This document shows, piece by piece, positions 32,747 through 42,061 of a stretch of 64,000 bases of DNA (position 1 is the first letter of the stretch; each line of letters begins with the position of its first letter). The translations under genes were made by a program, and so were the position numbers. This DNA comes from Paraburkholderia sp. BCC1884 (GTDB taxonomy: Bacteria > Pseudomonadota > Gammaproteobacteria > Burkholderiales > Burkholderiaceae): positions 1-64,000 of the forward strand of contig NZ_CAAJGL010000065.1 of assembly GCF_900996225.1 (NCBI RefSeq), read 5' to 3'. Below the pieces are notes generated by a model, which saw only the letters and a list, made by a program, of their open reading frames with translations, did no database searches and was not told the origin of the DNA.

Positions 32747-33616
32747 ATGGACAAACTCGAACAGTTTTTAACCCGCGCCGAAGCCGTACTCGGCCGCCTG
32801 GAAGCCATGCTTCCGCCCGCCGCACCTGAAATCGACTGGTCGGCGGCGGTCGCGTTCCGCTGGCGCAAGCGCCAAGGGCGCGGCTATCTGCAGCCGGTGC
32901 CGGCCATTTCGGATATCACGCTCGACGACCTGCAAAACATCGAGCGTCAGAAAGGCTTGATCGAACAGAACACGCGCCAATTCGTGCACAAGCAGCCGGC
33001 CAACAACGTGCTGCTGACGGGCGCACGCGGCACCGGCAAGTCGTCGCTGATCAAGGCCTGCCTGAACGCCTACTCGAAAGACGGCCTGCGTCTGATCGAA
33101 GTCGACAAGGACGATCTGCACGATCTCGGCGATATCGTCGACCTGATCGCGCAGCGCCCGGAGCGCTTCGTGGTGTTCTGCGACGACCTCTCGTTCGAAG
33201 ACGGCGAGTCGGGCTACAAGGCGCTGAAAGTGGCGCTCGACGGCTCGATCGCTGCGCAGTCGGACAACGTGCTGATTTACGCGACGTCGAACCGCCGTCA
33301 TTTGTTGCCGGAGTACATGAGCGACAACGAGACGTACAAGCACACGTCGGATGGCGAGATTCACCCCGGCGAACTGGTCGAAGAGAAGATCTCGCTGTCG
33401 GAGCGTTTCGGGTTGTGGGTCAGCTTCTATCCGTTCAAGCAGGACGACTACCTGTCGATCATCGGCCACTGGCTGCGGCATTTCGGCTGCGACGACGCCG
33501 AAGTCGAAGCGGCGCGCGGCGATGCACTCGTGTGGGCACTCGAACGCGGTTCGCGCTCGGGTCGGGTGGCGTGGCAGTTCGCACGCGACTGGTCGGGCCG
33601 GAAGGCGCCGGCATGA
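32747..33616 (+). CDS. DUF815 family AAA-type ATPase
   Basis: A 289-residue P-loop ATPase of the DUF815 family. The Walker A loop is LLTGARGTGKSSLIKA (around residue 95-105) and Walker B is FVVFCDDLSFE, with a sensor-like YATSNRRHLLPEYM. It is a predicted cytoplasmic AAA+ protein of undefined function, commonly found beside argJ and mutT in betaproteobacteria. An in-frame GTG at 32726 would add seven residues, but ATG 32747 (MDKLEQFLTRAEAVLG) is the likelier start. Its stop overlaps the mutT start. Confidence 0.88.
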   Translation: MDKLEQFLTRAEAVLGRLEAMLPPAAPEIDWSAAVAFRWRKRQGRGYLQPVPAISDITLDDLQNIERQKGLIEQNTRQFVHKQPANNVLLTGARGTGKSSLIKACLNAYSKDGLRLIEVDKDDLHDLGDIVDLIAQRPERFVVFCDDLSFEDGESGYKALKVALDGSIAAQSDNVLIYATSNRRHLLPEYMSDNETYKHTSDGEIHPGELVEEKISLSERFGLWVSFYPFKQDDYLSIIGHWLRHFGCDDAEVEAARGDALVWALERGSRSGRVAWQFARDWSGRKAPA

Positions 33617-34059
33617 GCGGCGCGCAGACCGATTCGGAAAACGGCGCGCAGACCAACGCTGCCGGGCGCAAGGTGACGGAAGTCGCCGTCGGCGTGCTGG
33701 TCCAGCCGGATGGGCGCTATCTGCTGGCGCAGCGTCCGGCCGGCAAGCCGTACGAGGGTTACTGGGAATTTCCGGGTGGCAAGCTGGAGCCGGGCGAATC
33801 GGTCGAGGCCGCGCTTGCTCGCGAACTGCATGAAGAGCTGGGTATCGAGGTGCAGGCGAGCCATCTGTGGCATACGCTCGAACACGATTATCCGCATGCC
33901 TATGTGCGGCTTTTTTTCTGCAAGGTCACGCAGTGGTCGGGTGAGCCGCACGGCCGCGAAGGTCAGGCTTTCGTCTGGCAGACGCTGCCCGCCGACGTCG
34001 AGCCATTGCTGCCCGCGACCTTACCCGTGCTGGAATGGCTCGCGGCGGAAAAGAACTGA
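33613..34059 (+). CDS. mutT: MutT-type Nudix hydrolase (8-oxo-dGTP diphosphatase-like)
   Basis: A 148-residue Nudix hydrolase. The Nudix box GX5EX7REUXEEXGU is complete: G56, E62, R70-E71, E74-E75, G77. VGVLVQPDGRYLLAQRPAGKPY and YWEFPGGKLEPGES are typical of MutT, which sanitises oxidised guanine nucleotides. An N-terminal extension of about 18 residues is not part of the fold. ATG inside the stop of the ATPase gene (ATGA), so the two are co-translated. The exact substrate is inferred from family. Confidence 0.93.
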   Translation: MSGAQTDSENGAQTNAAGRKVTEVAVGVLVQPDGRYLLAQRPAGKPYEGYWEFPGGKLEPGESVEAALARELHEELGIEVQASHLWHTLEHDYPHAYVRLFFCKVTQWSGEPHGREGQAFVWQTLPADVEPLLPATLPVLEWLAAEKN

Positions 34060-34080
34060 TCAGGAAAGGCCTGCGGGAAT

Positions 34081-34116
34081 GGGCTTGGCGCCAGCGGCGC
34101 CAGCCCGCGCAGTTTT
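34081..34116. terminator. Hairpin between convergent mutT and yacG
   Basis: GGGCT(T)GGCGCC-AGC-GGCGCC-AGCCC, an 11-bp GC-rich stem with one bulge, with AGTTTTAG downstream on the + strand. It likely ends the argJ-ATPase-mutT transcript. Confidence 0.6.
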
Positions 34117-34133
34117 AGGGACACGAGCCGCGT

Positions 34134-34331
34134 TCAGTGCGGGTCGTAGTCGCCGCCGGGCGTCTCGTCGGGCGGCGCTTCCTGTTCACTACCACCAATC
34201 TTGTACTTCTCAGCGGCCCAAGCGCCGAGATCGATCTGCTTGCAGCGATCGGAACAGAAGGGACGGAAGCGGTTTTCAGGGGTCCAGCGGACATCCTTGC
34301 CGCAAGTGGGGCATTTGACGACGGTAGGCAT
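34134..34331 (-). CDS. yacG: DNA gyrase inhibitor YacG (zinc protein)
   Basis: A 65-residue zinc protein with the four ligands Cys7, Cys10, Cys26 and Cys30 in [11 protein letters not shown] and [18 protein letters not shown], exactly the YacG signature. In E. coli YacG binds GyrB and blocks DNA binding by gyrase. An acidic C-terminal tail ([15 protein letters not shown]) is variable. It follows zapD on the same strand, in the conserved coaE-zapD-yacG order. Confidence 0.95.
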   Translation of the reverse strand: MPTVVKCPTCGKDVRWTPENRFRPFCSDRCKQIDLGAWAAEKYKIGGSEQEAPPDETPGGDYDPH

Positions 34332-34433
34332 ACGGTCAGGCAGTCAATCGCAAACGGGAACAAGTTACGAATATAGGGGCAACTGTCGCCGCTTTAAAGG
34401 CGCGGCCCCCAATCCTGATTTACCAGCCGAACG

Positions 34434-35234
<801 letters not shown>

Positions 35235-35314
35235 CTAATGCCGTGAGACTACCCTAGCAATCACGCACTTTTTCGGCGTGATTTTGCAACTTTTTTAGGT
35301 GACGGACCGCGAAC

Positions 35315-35917
35315 CTACGAGCCCGCAAGCGACAGGTACGTGCGGTGCTGTCGCTCGACCTGTGTCGTCAGTGTGTCGAGCGGCGCGCCGTCGTTGTCGA
35401 TGACGTCGTCGGCAGCGGCGAGACGCGCTTCACGGGTGGCCTGCCGCGCAATGATCGCCAACACCTGTTCGCGTGTGAAGCCGTTGCGGCTCATGACGCG
35501 CGAGATTTGCGTCTCGACGCTGCAATCGACCGTCAGCACGCGGTTCACACGGGTCTTCCAACTGCCGGATTCGACCAGCAGCGGCACCACCACGATCATG
35601 TAGGGACCCTGCGCCTCGCGTTGCTCGCGCTCGGTCTCCGCGCGGATCAGCGGATGCGTGATGCCTTCGAGACGCTTGCGGGCGGTGTCGTCGCTGAATA
35701 CCAGCGAACGCATGCGCGCGCGGTCGAGCGAGCCGTCGGCGGCAACGAATGCAGCGCCGAACTCGGCCGCGATCTGCGGCATCGCAATGCCTTGCGGCGC
35801 GGTAATACGGTGCGCGATCAGATCGGTGTCGACCAGCGGCACGCCGTGCGCCGCGAATAGATCGGCGACGGTCGATTTGCCGCTGCCAATGCCACCGGTC
35901 AGCCCAACAGCAAACAT
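35315..35917 (-). CDS. coaE: Dephospho-CoA kinase CoaE
   Basis: A 200-residue P-loop kinase catalysing the last step of coenzyme A synthesis, phosphorylation of the 3'-OH of dephospho-CoA. The N-terminal [12 protein letters not shown]alker A loop, VDTDLIAH (catalytic Asp region), [12 protein letters not shown] and VVPLLVESG are visible. Four bases separate it from the prepilin peptidase gene, with which it is surely co-transcribed. Confidence 0.96.
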   Translation of the reverse strand: MFAVGLTGGIGSGKSTVADLFAAHGVPLVDTDLIAHRITAPQGIAMPQIAAEFGAAFVAADGSLDRARMRSLVFSDDTARKRLEGITHPLIRAETEREQREAQGPYMIVVVPLLVESGSWKTRVNRVLTVDCSVETQISRVMSRNGFTREQVLAIIARQATREARLAAADDVIDNDGAPLDTLTTQVERQHRTYLSLAGS

Positions 35918-35920
35918 GTT

Positions 35921-36874
35921 TCAGCCTCCCAGAGCCAGATAAAGCGGTGTGCCGAGGAACAGCGTGAGCGCACCGCCTGCCGCAAGAAACGGTCCAAAAG
36001 GCAGCGGCTCTTCGAAGCGCATGCGGCCGCGCCAGGTGGCCAGCAGACCGATCACCGCGCCTGCTACGGCGGCAATCAGCACGATCTGCGGCAGCGCGGC
36101 CCAGCCGAGCCAGGCACCGAGCGCTGCCAGTAATTTGAAGTCGCCGTAACCCATGCCTTCGATACCACGAACCAGGCGGAATGCCCAATGCACGACCCAC
36201 AGCACCAGATAACCGAAGATAGCGCCAAGCACGGCGTCGTGCAGGCTCGCAAACATGCCATTGAAGTTGACGATGAGGCCTGCCCACAGCAGTGGCAGCG
36301 TCATCGAGTCGGGCAATAGCTGGGTATCGATATCGATTGCGCTCATGGCGAGCAACGCGGCGCACAGGCCGAACGCGGCCAGCGCCGCCAAGGTTGGCCC
36401 GAAGACGATCAGGGTGCCCGCGGCGCAGGCCGCGCTTGCGATTTCGAGCAACGGGTAGCGCAAGCTCACGGGGGCCTTGCATGCCGAGCAACGTCCGCGC
36501 AGCAGGACGTAACTCAACACCGGCAGATTCTCCCAGGCGCTCAGCACGTGGCCGCAATGAGGACAGGCGCTGCGTGGCGCCCACAAGTTGTAGCGCGCCG
36601 GCAAGCCGTCTTCTTCCTGCGGTTGGTCGGTGGCGTCGCGGACTTCCTCGCGCCATGCCCGTTCGAGCATGATCGGCAAGCGATGTACGACCACGTTCAG
36701 AAAGCTGCCGATGACCAGGCCGAACACGATGGCGAAGGCGATCTGCAAAGCGGCCGGCAAGCTGCCGAACGCGTAACCGAAATCGCTCGCAAAGTGGCCG
36801 GGCATCACGCGCAAGGGCAGGCCCGAAAGCAGGCTGGAAGAAGTTTCTGGCACGAGTGGAAGAGTCGCCGGCAT
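35921..36874 (-). CDS. pilD: Type IV prepilin peptidase / N-methyltransferase PilD
   Basis: A 317-residue inner-membrane aspartic protease that cleaves and N-methylates prepilins. About eight membrane segments. The N-terminal methylase part has GSFLNVVVHRLP and two CxxC pairs (CPHCGHV and CSACKAP) forming the zinc tetra-Cys motif. The two catalytic aspartates are in AIDIDTQLLPDS and GYGDFKLLAALGAW. It lies downstream of the pilC-like gene. Because the pilins are elsewhere, whether it serves type IV pili, type II secretion or both is open. Confidence 0.94.
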   Translation of the reverse strand: MPATLPLVPETSSSLLSGLPLRVMPGHFASDFGYAFGSLPAALQIAFAIVFGLVIGSFLNVVVHRLPIMLERAWREEVRDATDQPQEEDGLPARYNLWAPRSACPHCGHVLSAWENLPVLSYVLLRGRCSACKAPVSLRYPLLEIASAACAAGTLIVFGPTLAALAAFGLCAALLAMSAIDIDTQLLPDSMTLPLLWAGLIVNFNGMFASLHDAVLGAIFGYLVLWVVHWAFRLVRGIEGMGYGDFKLLAALGAWLGWAALPQIVLIAAVAGAVIGLLATWRGRMRFEEPLPFGPFLAAGGALTLFLGTPLYLALGG

Positions 36875-36901
36875 AGATAATTGATGGATTCGGCTGCGAT
36901 G

Positions 36902-38137
36902 CTACACCACGTTGCCGAGTTGAATAATGGGGAGATACATGGCGATCACGAGACCGCCGACCAACGCGCCCAGCACGATGATGACGAGCGGTTCGCACAG
37001 ACTCGAAAGCGTGCCGATTTTCTCGTCCACCTGACGGTCGGCCAGCGCGGCCACGTCGATCAGCATAGCGTCGAGTGCTCCGGACTCCTCGGCAACCGCG
37101 ACCGGCTGCACGACCTCCGGCGGAAAGCAGCGCGCTGCGCGCATGGCGGCGGCGAGCCGTTCACCGCGCCGAAGCCGCGCGGCGATCTCAAGCGTGGCGC
37201 GGTCGAAGAAGGCATTGCCGGTAGCGTGGGTCAGCGAGTCGAACGCATCCGCCAACGGCGTGCCTGCGGATAGCAACGTACCGAGCGCGCGACTCCAGCG
37301 GGCCGCACACAGCGTGGTCAGCAATGGACCGGCGACGGGGATTGTCAGCGAAAAGCGCGCGAAACGCAGGCGCGCTGCTTCGGAACGCCGCAGTAGAAAC
37401 GTCACAGAGAAACTCGTGGCGCAGATCATGACGAGCGCGGGGATGCTCCAGCGCGCCGCGCCTGCCGATAAAGCCAGCACGAACTGCGTCGGCGCGGGCA
37501 AGCTGGCGCCGAAGCCATCGAAGATCTGCTTGAAGGTCGGCACGACCCACACCAGCAGAGCCGCCGTAATCGCCAACGCCAGCAACAGGATGACGACGGG
37601 ATAGGTGAGCGCGGCGCGTACCTTGGCGCGTTGCGCGGCGGATCGTTCGCGGTCGTCGGCGATGCGCGCGAGGATCGCCGGCAGTGCGCCGGCTGCTTCG
37701 CCGACTTCGACGAGTTGGCAATACAGCGCGTTGAATTGCGCGGCGTGCCGCTGCAATGCCGCAGAGAAACGCAGCCCGCTGGCGATGTCGCGGGCCAGCG
37801 CAGCGACGATTCGCGGCATGCCTTGACGGCGTGAGCTCGGCGCCTGCGCCAGCAAATCGAGCGCGGGCGCGAGCGGCAGGCCTGCCCGCAACAGGCTGGT
37901 GAGCTGGCGGGTGAACAGGGTGACGTCCGTGGCACTTGCTTTGGGGCGTGGTGCCGGCCCATGCGCGTGGAGTTCGACGATAAATACCTTGTCGCGTTTG
38001 AGCATGGCGCGAGCGGTGCCCGCGTCCGACGCGAGCAGCGCGCCGTTTTTATGCTGCCCGTTTGCGTCCACGCCGCGCCATTTGAAACGCATGTCGGCGG
38101 GCGCTGCGACGGATGCCGTGCGTGGTGCGGTGCTCAT
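36902..38137 (-). CDS. pilC: Type IV pilus / type II secretion inner-membrane platform protein (PilC/GspF)
   Basis: A 411-residue polytopic protein with two T2SSF domains (about residues 75-195 and 275-400), each followed by membrane helices such as the AALTYPVVILLLALAITAAL region and the C-terminal PLVIIVLGALVGGLVIAMYLP. The repeated landmarks LLRAGLPLAPALDLLA and LLSAGTPLADAFDSL, each leading to a VGEAAGAL- or AEESGAL-type sequence, are typical. It forms the membrane platform on which the PilB ATPase drives pilin assembly. ATG overlaps the pilB stop (ATGA); the frame extends upstream without homology. Confidence 0.92.
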   Translation of the reverse strand: MSTAPRTASVAAPADMRFKWRGVDANGQHKNGALLASDAGTARAMLKRDKVFIVELHAHGPAPRPKASATDVTLFTRQLTSLLRAGLPLAPALDLLAQAPSSRRQGMPRIVAALARDIASGLRFSAALQRHAAQFNALYCQLVEVGEAAGALPAILARIADDRERSAAQRAKVRAALTYPVVILLLALAITAALLVWVVPTFKQIFDGFGASLPAPTQFVLALSAGAARWSIPALVMICATSFSVTFLLRRSEAARLRFARFSLTIPVAGPLLTTLCAARWSRALGTLLSAGTPLADAFDSLTHATGNAFFDRATLEIAARLRRGERLAAAMRAARCFPPEVVQPVAVAEESGALDAMLIDVAALADRQVDEKIGTLSSLCEPLVIIVLGALVGGLVIAMYLPIIQLGNVV

Positions 38138-39453
38138 GCGACCTCGGTGGCGGCCAGTGCTTCGGCGAGGCTGGTGGTGCCGTCGTACACCCGTTCGAGC
38201 GCCGCATCGCGCAACGTGCTGACGCCTTCCGACTGCGCGAGCCTTGCAAGCTCGTGCGCGCCTGCGCTGCCCACGATCAGTTCGCGCATGGCGTCGGACA
38301 CCGGCATTACCTGATGAACGCCGACACGTCCCCGGTAGCCGATGCCATGGCAAGCCGGGCAGCCAGCCGCGGCATAAGGTTGCCAGCCGTCGTCGATTCG
38401 GTGCCCGGCGAAGCCGGCCGCGCGGAGCGCCGCCGCCGAATGCGGCGCTGGCGTGCGACAGGCAACGCACAGGCGCCGCACGAGTCGCTGCGCGGTCACG
38501 AGACGCAGCGCCGCGGCAAGGTTGTACGGCTCGACGCCGATGTCGATGAGCCGCGCGATCGCAGCAGGCGCGTCGTTGGTATGCAAAGTCGACAGAACGA
38601 GGTGGCCGGTTTGCGCCGCTTTCACGGCGACGTCGGCGGTTTCCTCATCGCGGATTTCGCCGACCATGATGACGTCGGGGTCCTGGCGCAGGAACGCGCG
38701 CAACGCTACGGCGAAAGTCAGCCCGGCCTTGTCGCGCACGCTGACCTGATTGATGCCGGCCAGTTGAATCTCCGCCGGGTCTTCGACTGAGCACAGATTG
38801 CGTGCGTTGTCGTTGAGCAGACTCAGGAAGCAGTAGAGCGATAGTGTCTTGCCACTGCCCGTCGGTCCGGTGACGAGCACGAGGCCGTGCGGCGCGTGAA
38901 TCGTCGCGTCGACAGTTTCGCGCTGGTGGGCGTCGAGGCCCAGCGAGTCGAGCGAAAGATCGGTGGGCAGCGCGTCGAGTCGCCGCAAGACGAGCTTCTC
39001 ACCGAATAGCGTGGGCAGCGAGTTGACCCGATAGTCTTCGATCCGACCGGGCGATGTGGCCAGTCGCAGACGGCCGTCCTGCGGCACCCGCCGCTCGGCG
39101 ATATCCATGCGCGCGAGCACCTTCACGCGTGTGATGAACGCGTCGCGCAGATGCGCGGGCGGCGTCGGAATCTCATGCAATACACCGTCGATGCGCAAGC
39201 GTATCCGCCAGCCATGTTCGGCCGGCTCGATATGGAGATCGGACGCGTTGCGGCGGGTGGCCTCCTGCAACGTGTCGGTCAGAAGACGCACGGCAGGCGC
39301 GTTCTCGGGATCAGCGAGGTTGACGCTCGCGACGGGACGCGGCGGCGCAGCCGCAGCTTGAAAGGAAGCGTGCATGGAAAACCGGCGCAAGGCCGCCTGT
39401 AGAACTGGACGGCCCATCTTCCGCCGCGACGCGTCTGAGTGCCATTCAGCCAA
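38134..39453 (-). CDS. pilB: Short GspE/PilB family assembly ATPase
   Basis: A secretion/pilus assembly ATPase with Walker A GPTGSGKTLSLY (about residue 194), Asp box EDPAEIQLAGINQV, Walker B DPDVIMVGEIRDEET, the His box HLVLSTLHTNDAPAA and a CxxC...CxxC zinc module (CVACRTP, CPACHGIG). Only about 440 residues are present: the usual N-terminal T2SSE_N domain of PilB (roughly 150 residues) is missing and the protein begins with the N2 region (ASDLHIEPAEHGWRIRLRIDG). Start uncertain: the 39453, 39417 and 39375 ATGs are in frame, and none has a clear ribosome-binding site. Operon with pilC and pilD. Confidence 0.88.
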   Translation of the reverse strand: MAEWHSDASRRKMGRPVLQAALRRFSMHASFQAAAAPPRPVASVNLADPENAPAVRLLTDTLQEATRRNASDLHIEPAEHGWRIRLRIDGVLHEIPTPPAHLRDAFITRVKVLARMDIAERRVPQDGRLRLATSPGRIEDYRVNSLPTLFGEKLVLRRLDALPTDLSLDSLGLDAHQRETVDATIHAPHGLVLVTGPTGSGKTLSLYCFLSLLNDNARNLCSVEDPAEIQLAGINQVSVRDKAGLTFAVALRAFLRQDPDVIMVGEIRDEETADVAVKAAQTGHLVLSTLHTNDAPAAIARLIDIGVEPYNLAAALRLVTAQRLVRRLCVACRTPAPHSAAALRAAGFAGHRIDDGWQPYAAAGCPACHGIGYRGRVGVHQVMPVSDAMRELIVGSAGAHELARLAQSEGVSTLRDAALERVYDGTTSLAEALAATEVA

Positions 39454-39507
39454 ACGGCTAATGGCGCGGCCAATACGCGTGTGCGATGCTGATCGTGGTT
39501 GTCGAAC

Positions 39508-40806
39508 TTAGCCGAGCACTGCCTTGCCGGCTTTGGTGCGCACGGGCGGCCTGAACAGTTTGACGGTGCGAATTGCCTGGTCGTCGCTGCGCATGACCTC
39601 GAGTTTGACTTCGCCGATCTGCACACAGACGTCGCCGTCGGGAATGTCTTCGAGGATTTCGAGGATCAGGCCGTTGAGCGTTTTGGGTCCGTCGGTGGGC
39701 AGCTTGAGTAGCAGCCAACGGTTCAGTTCGCGCAGCGGCATGCTGCCCGCCACGATGCATTCGCCGCTTTCGTTCCAGCCGCCGCGCGAGTTGGCGCTAC
39801 GCGGAATCGAGGTCGTGAATTCGCCGATCAGCTCTTCGATGATGTCTTCCGGCGTGACGAGCCCTTGCAGTTCGCCGTATTCGTTCACGACCAGCGCCGT
39901 GCGATGCCGGCTCTCCTGGAAGTATTGCAGTTGCTGGAACACGGGCGTCCCGCTCGGCACGAAGTACGGCTCGGCCAGCAGTTCACGCAGCGTCTCGCGC
40001 TCCAGTTCCTGATTGTGGAGCGCGGCGAGCGTCTTGCGAACATGCAGCACGCCCAGCACGCGATCGATATCGCCTTGGTAGACGACCAGCTTGTTGTGAT
40101 AGCAGGTCTCGAGTTGGTGAAGGATCTGTTCGAACGGCGCGTCGAAATCGAGCGCTTCGATGCGGCGGCGCGGGATCATCACGTCGTCGACGGAAATGTT
40201 TTCGAGGTCGAACAGGTTCAGCAGAATGCTGCGGTGCTTGGTCGGCATGAAACTGCCGGACTCGAGCACGATGCTGCGCAGTTCTTCGGTGGAAAGCCGT
40301 TGATCGTGAGCGCCTTTGGTATTGATATGCAGCACACGCAAGATGCCGTTCGCGAACAGGTTGACGAACCAGACGAGCGGCTTGGCGACCCGCATCATCG
40401 GCGCGATCAGCAAACTGGCGGGCAGCGCGATTTTCTCGGGAAAGGTGGCGCCGACGATTTTCGGCGTGATCTCCGCGAACACGATGATCAGGAACGCGAC
40501 AATGCCGGTCGCGATCGACAGCACCACGTTATTGCGGCCGAACGTGTGCAGCGCGATCGACGTGGTCAGCACCGGAATGATCGTATTGAACAGATTGTTG
40601 CCGATCAGCACGACGCTCAGTAGCTGATCGGTGCGCGCCAGCAGACCTTGGGTGGTCTTGGCACCGAGCGCGTTCTGATTGGCAAGATGTTTCAGGCGAT
40701 GGCGGTTGAGGGCCATCATCGCCGTTTCGGAAATCGAAAAGAAGCTGGAGCAGATCAGCAGCAGACAGACGGCGCCGATCTGCGCCCATAAGGGAAGTTG
40801 TTCCAC
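39508..40806 (-). CDS. CNNM/HlyC-CorC family membrane protein with paired CBS domains
   Basis: A 432-residue transporter-like protein. The N-terminal DUF21/CNNM membrane domain (FFSISETAMMALNRHRLKHL at the first helices, three to four segments to about residue 140) is followed by two CBS domains (around MIPRRRIEALDFD and TGVPVFQQL-like SGTPVFQQLQYF, residues 205-330) and a C-terminal CorC_HlyC domain (ILEILEDIPDGDVC). The family is linked to magnesium/cobalt efflux or resistance. The true role here is unknown. GTG start; an extended -10 promoter lies upstream. It borders the T6SS cluster. Confidence 0.9.
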   Translation of the reverse strand: MEQLPLWAQIGAVCLLLICSSFFSISETAMMALNRHRLKHLANQNALGAKTTQGLLARTDQLLSVVLIGNNLFNTIIPVLTTSIALHTFGRNNVVLSIATGIVAFLIIVFAEITPKIVGATFPEKIALPASLLIAPMMRVAKPLVWFVNLFANGILRVLHINTKGAHDQRLSTEELRSIVLESGSFMPTKHRSILLNLFDLENISVDDVMIPRRRIEALDFDAPFEQILHQLETCYHNKLVVYQGDIDRVLGVLHVRKTLAALHNQELERETLRELLAEPYFVPSGTPVFQQLQYFQESRHRTALVVNEYGELQGLVTPEDIIEELIGEFTTSIPRSANSRGGWNESGECIVAGSMPLRELNRWLLLKLPTDGPKTLNGLILEILEDIPDGDVCVQIGEVKLEVMRSDDQAIRTVKLFRPPVRTKAGKAVLG

Positions 40807-40838
40807 GCGTCGTGAAAGATAGGGGAAAGGATGGAGAG

Positions 40839-40847
40839 AATATAGCA
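40839..40847 (-). promoter_or_regulatory. Extended -10 promoter of the CNNM/CorC gene
   Basis: Read on the minus strand as TGCTATATT (TGn plus TATATT), 33 bp upstream of the GTG start. It lies between the end of the T6SS operon and the housekeeping genes, so these genes need not depend on T6SS transcription. Confidence 0.5.
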
Positions 40848-40942
40848 GAGGGGCCGCGGCGGAGCCTTGCGGGGCGCGGAGCGTGGGCGCGAACGGGGGT
40901 GCTCGACCGCGCCATTCCTCGAGCTTGATCGAACGGCTATTT

Positions 40943-42034
40943 TTACTTTTGACCGGTTTGCAGTTGCAACGCCCGGACCCAGGTGCCTAATGCGTGCATG
41001 TATTCCGGAGTAAAGCCGGCTGTCGCTGCTACGTTGGGTTCAACGCCCGCGCCGTTCAGGAAGGCTTGCGCAAGGGCAAGAACGAACGGTGTCGTCGAGG
41101 GTTCGTGTTCGGCGATCGGCTGGCTCCGCGACGGCACGATCGGCGTCTGCGTGTTGACGCTGCAGTCCGGTATGGTGACGCGCACGATGCAGGCCGAGCC
41201 TTTCTTCGACCGTCCAAAGGCGCCGCCGTAGCCGGTCGGTGGCGTGTCCGGACTAATCCTTCGCGCGGCCGGGGCATCGAACGCCGCCGATTCTGTCGTC
41301 GGGACGATTTTCAGGCGCAGATGGCCGTCGAATTCGGGTGTGTCGTCCCGAATTGCATAGCCGGGCGCGTTGTCTGCCTGCAGTCCGCCGAATGCCGAGG
41401 CTGGCTGCCCCGCGGGAACGAGGTCGGCGAACAGGTTCGAGGGAGCCGCTTCAGGCCACGTCGCATCGTTCCAACGCGTGCTCTGCCAGTGCGATGTTGG
41501 CGCACCGAACAACGCGAGTGGGTCCAGCGGCGTGTCGAGCAGATCGTGCAGGGACTCCGGCGGTCCACCTTCGATTGGTAGGTCGTCGGCCCGCACGGGC
41601 GGCGGCGTCGTTCGTTGCAGGGGATTGGACGCGATGGCTGCAGCTTGGGTGAGATCGAGCGGGCCGGTTAGCGCAGTCCCAGTCGGCAAGCGCCACGCCG
41701 GTTGCGCAGCGCTCGCCCAAGCCTGCAAGACATAGGCGCCGATATTGACGATGTCGCCCGCCTGCAATTCCATCTCCTCGCGAGGCGCGACCAGTTTGCC
41801 GTTGACGGCAATTCCCGCATGCTCGCTGGTGTTGAGCAGGCGCCCGCCGTCACTCGTCGCGCTGACGAACGCGTGGCGTTGGGCCACCGTGCCATCGTCG
41901 TCGGACAGCGTCAGCTGGTTGTCGCTGGCGCAGCCGATCGAGCCGCCTGCCGCATCGAAGATCGTGCCCTGATCGTTGGCGACGGCCCGACCGTGGCACG
42001 CGAGGATCGTCAAGCGAAGACAGGAAGAAGGCAT
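40943..42034 (-). CDS. tagH: T6SS-associated FHA-domain protein (TagH/Fha type), C-terminally short
   Basis: A 363-residue protein with an N-terminal FHA domain (about residues 1-110; GSIGCASDNQLTLSDDD, AQRHAFVSATSDGGRLLNTSEHAGIAVNGK), which binds phosphothreonine peptides, then a Pro/Asp-rich linker of about 190 residues. The conserved C-terminal TagH region begins at AFLNGAGVEPN but the protein stops some 35 residues later at LQTGQK. Longer family members carry about 150 further residues. No Ser/Thr kinase or phosphatase partner (PpkA/PppA) is in the window. It is the last gene of the T6SS operon, 27 bp after tssM. Confidence 0.82.
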   Translation of the reverse strand: MPSSCLRLTILACHGRAVANDQGTIFDAAGGSIGCASDNQLTLSDDDGTVAQRHAFVSATSDGGRLLNTSEHAGIAVNGKLVAPREEMELQAGDIVNIGAYVLQAWASAAQPAWRLPTGTALTGPLDLTQAAAIASNPLQRTTPPPVRADDLPIEGGPPESLHDLLDTPLDPLALFGAPTSHWQSTRWNDATWPEAAPSNLFADLVPAGQPASAFGGLQADNAPGYAIRDDTPEFDGHLRLKIVPTTESAAFDAPAARRISPDTPPTGYGGAFGRSKKGSACIVRVTIPDCSVNTQTPIVPSRSQPIAEHEPSTTPFVLALAQAFLNGAGVEPNVAATAGFTPEYMHALGTWVRALQLQTGQK

Positions 42035-42061
42035 GGCGAAGCGTCCTCATCGTGAGTGGCG

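Noticed and set aside
40807..40942. Search for a duplicate of the tRNA-Pro 3' end marking an attachment site at the far edge of the T6SS block
   Set aside because: No stretch matching TCGGGGTGAGAGGATTCG was found; short GGGGTG similarity is chance. No integrase is present.
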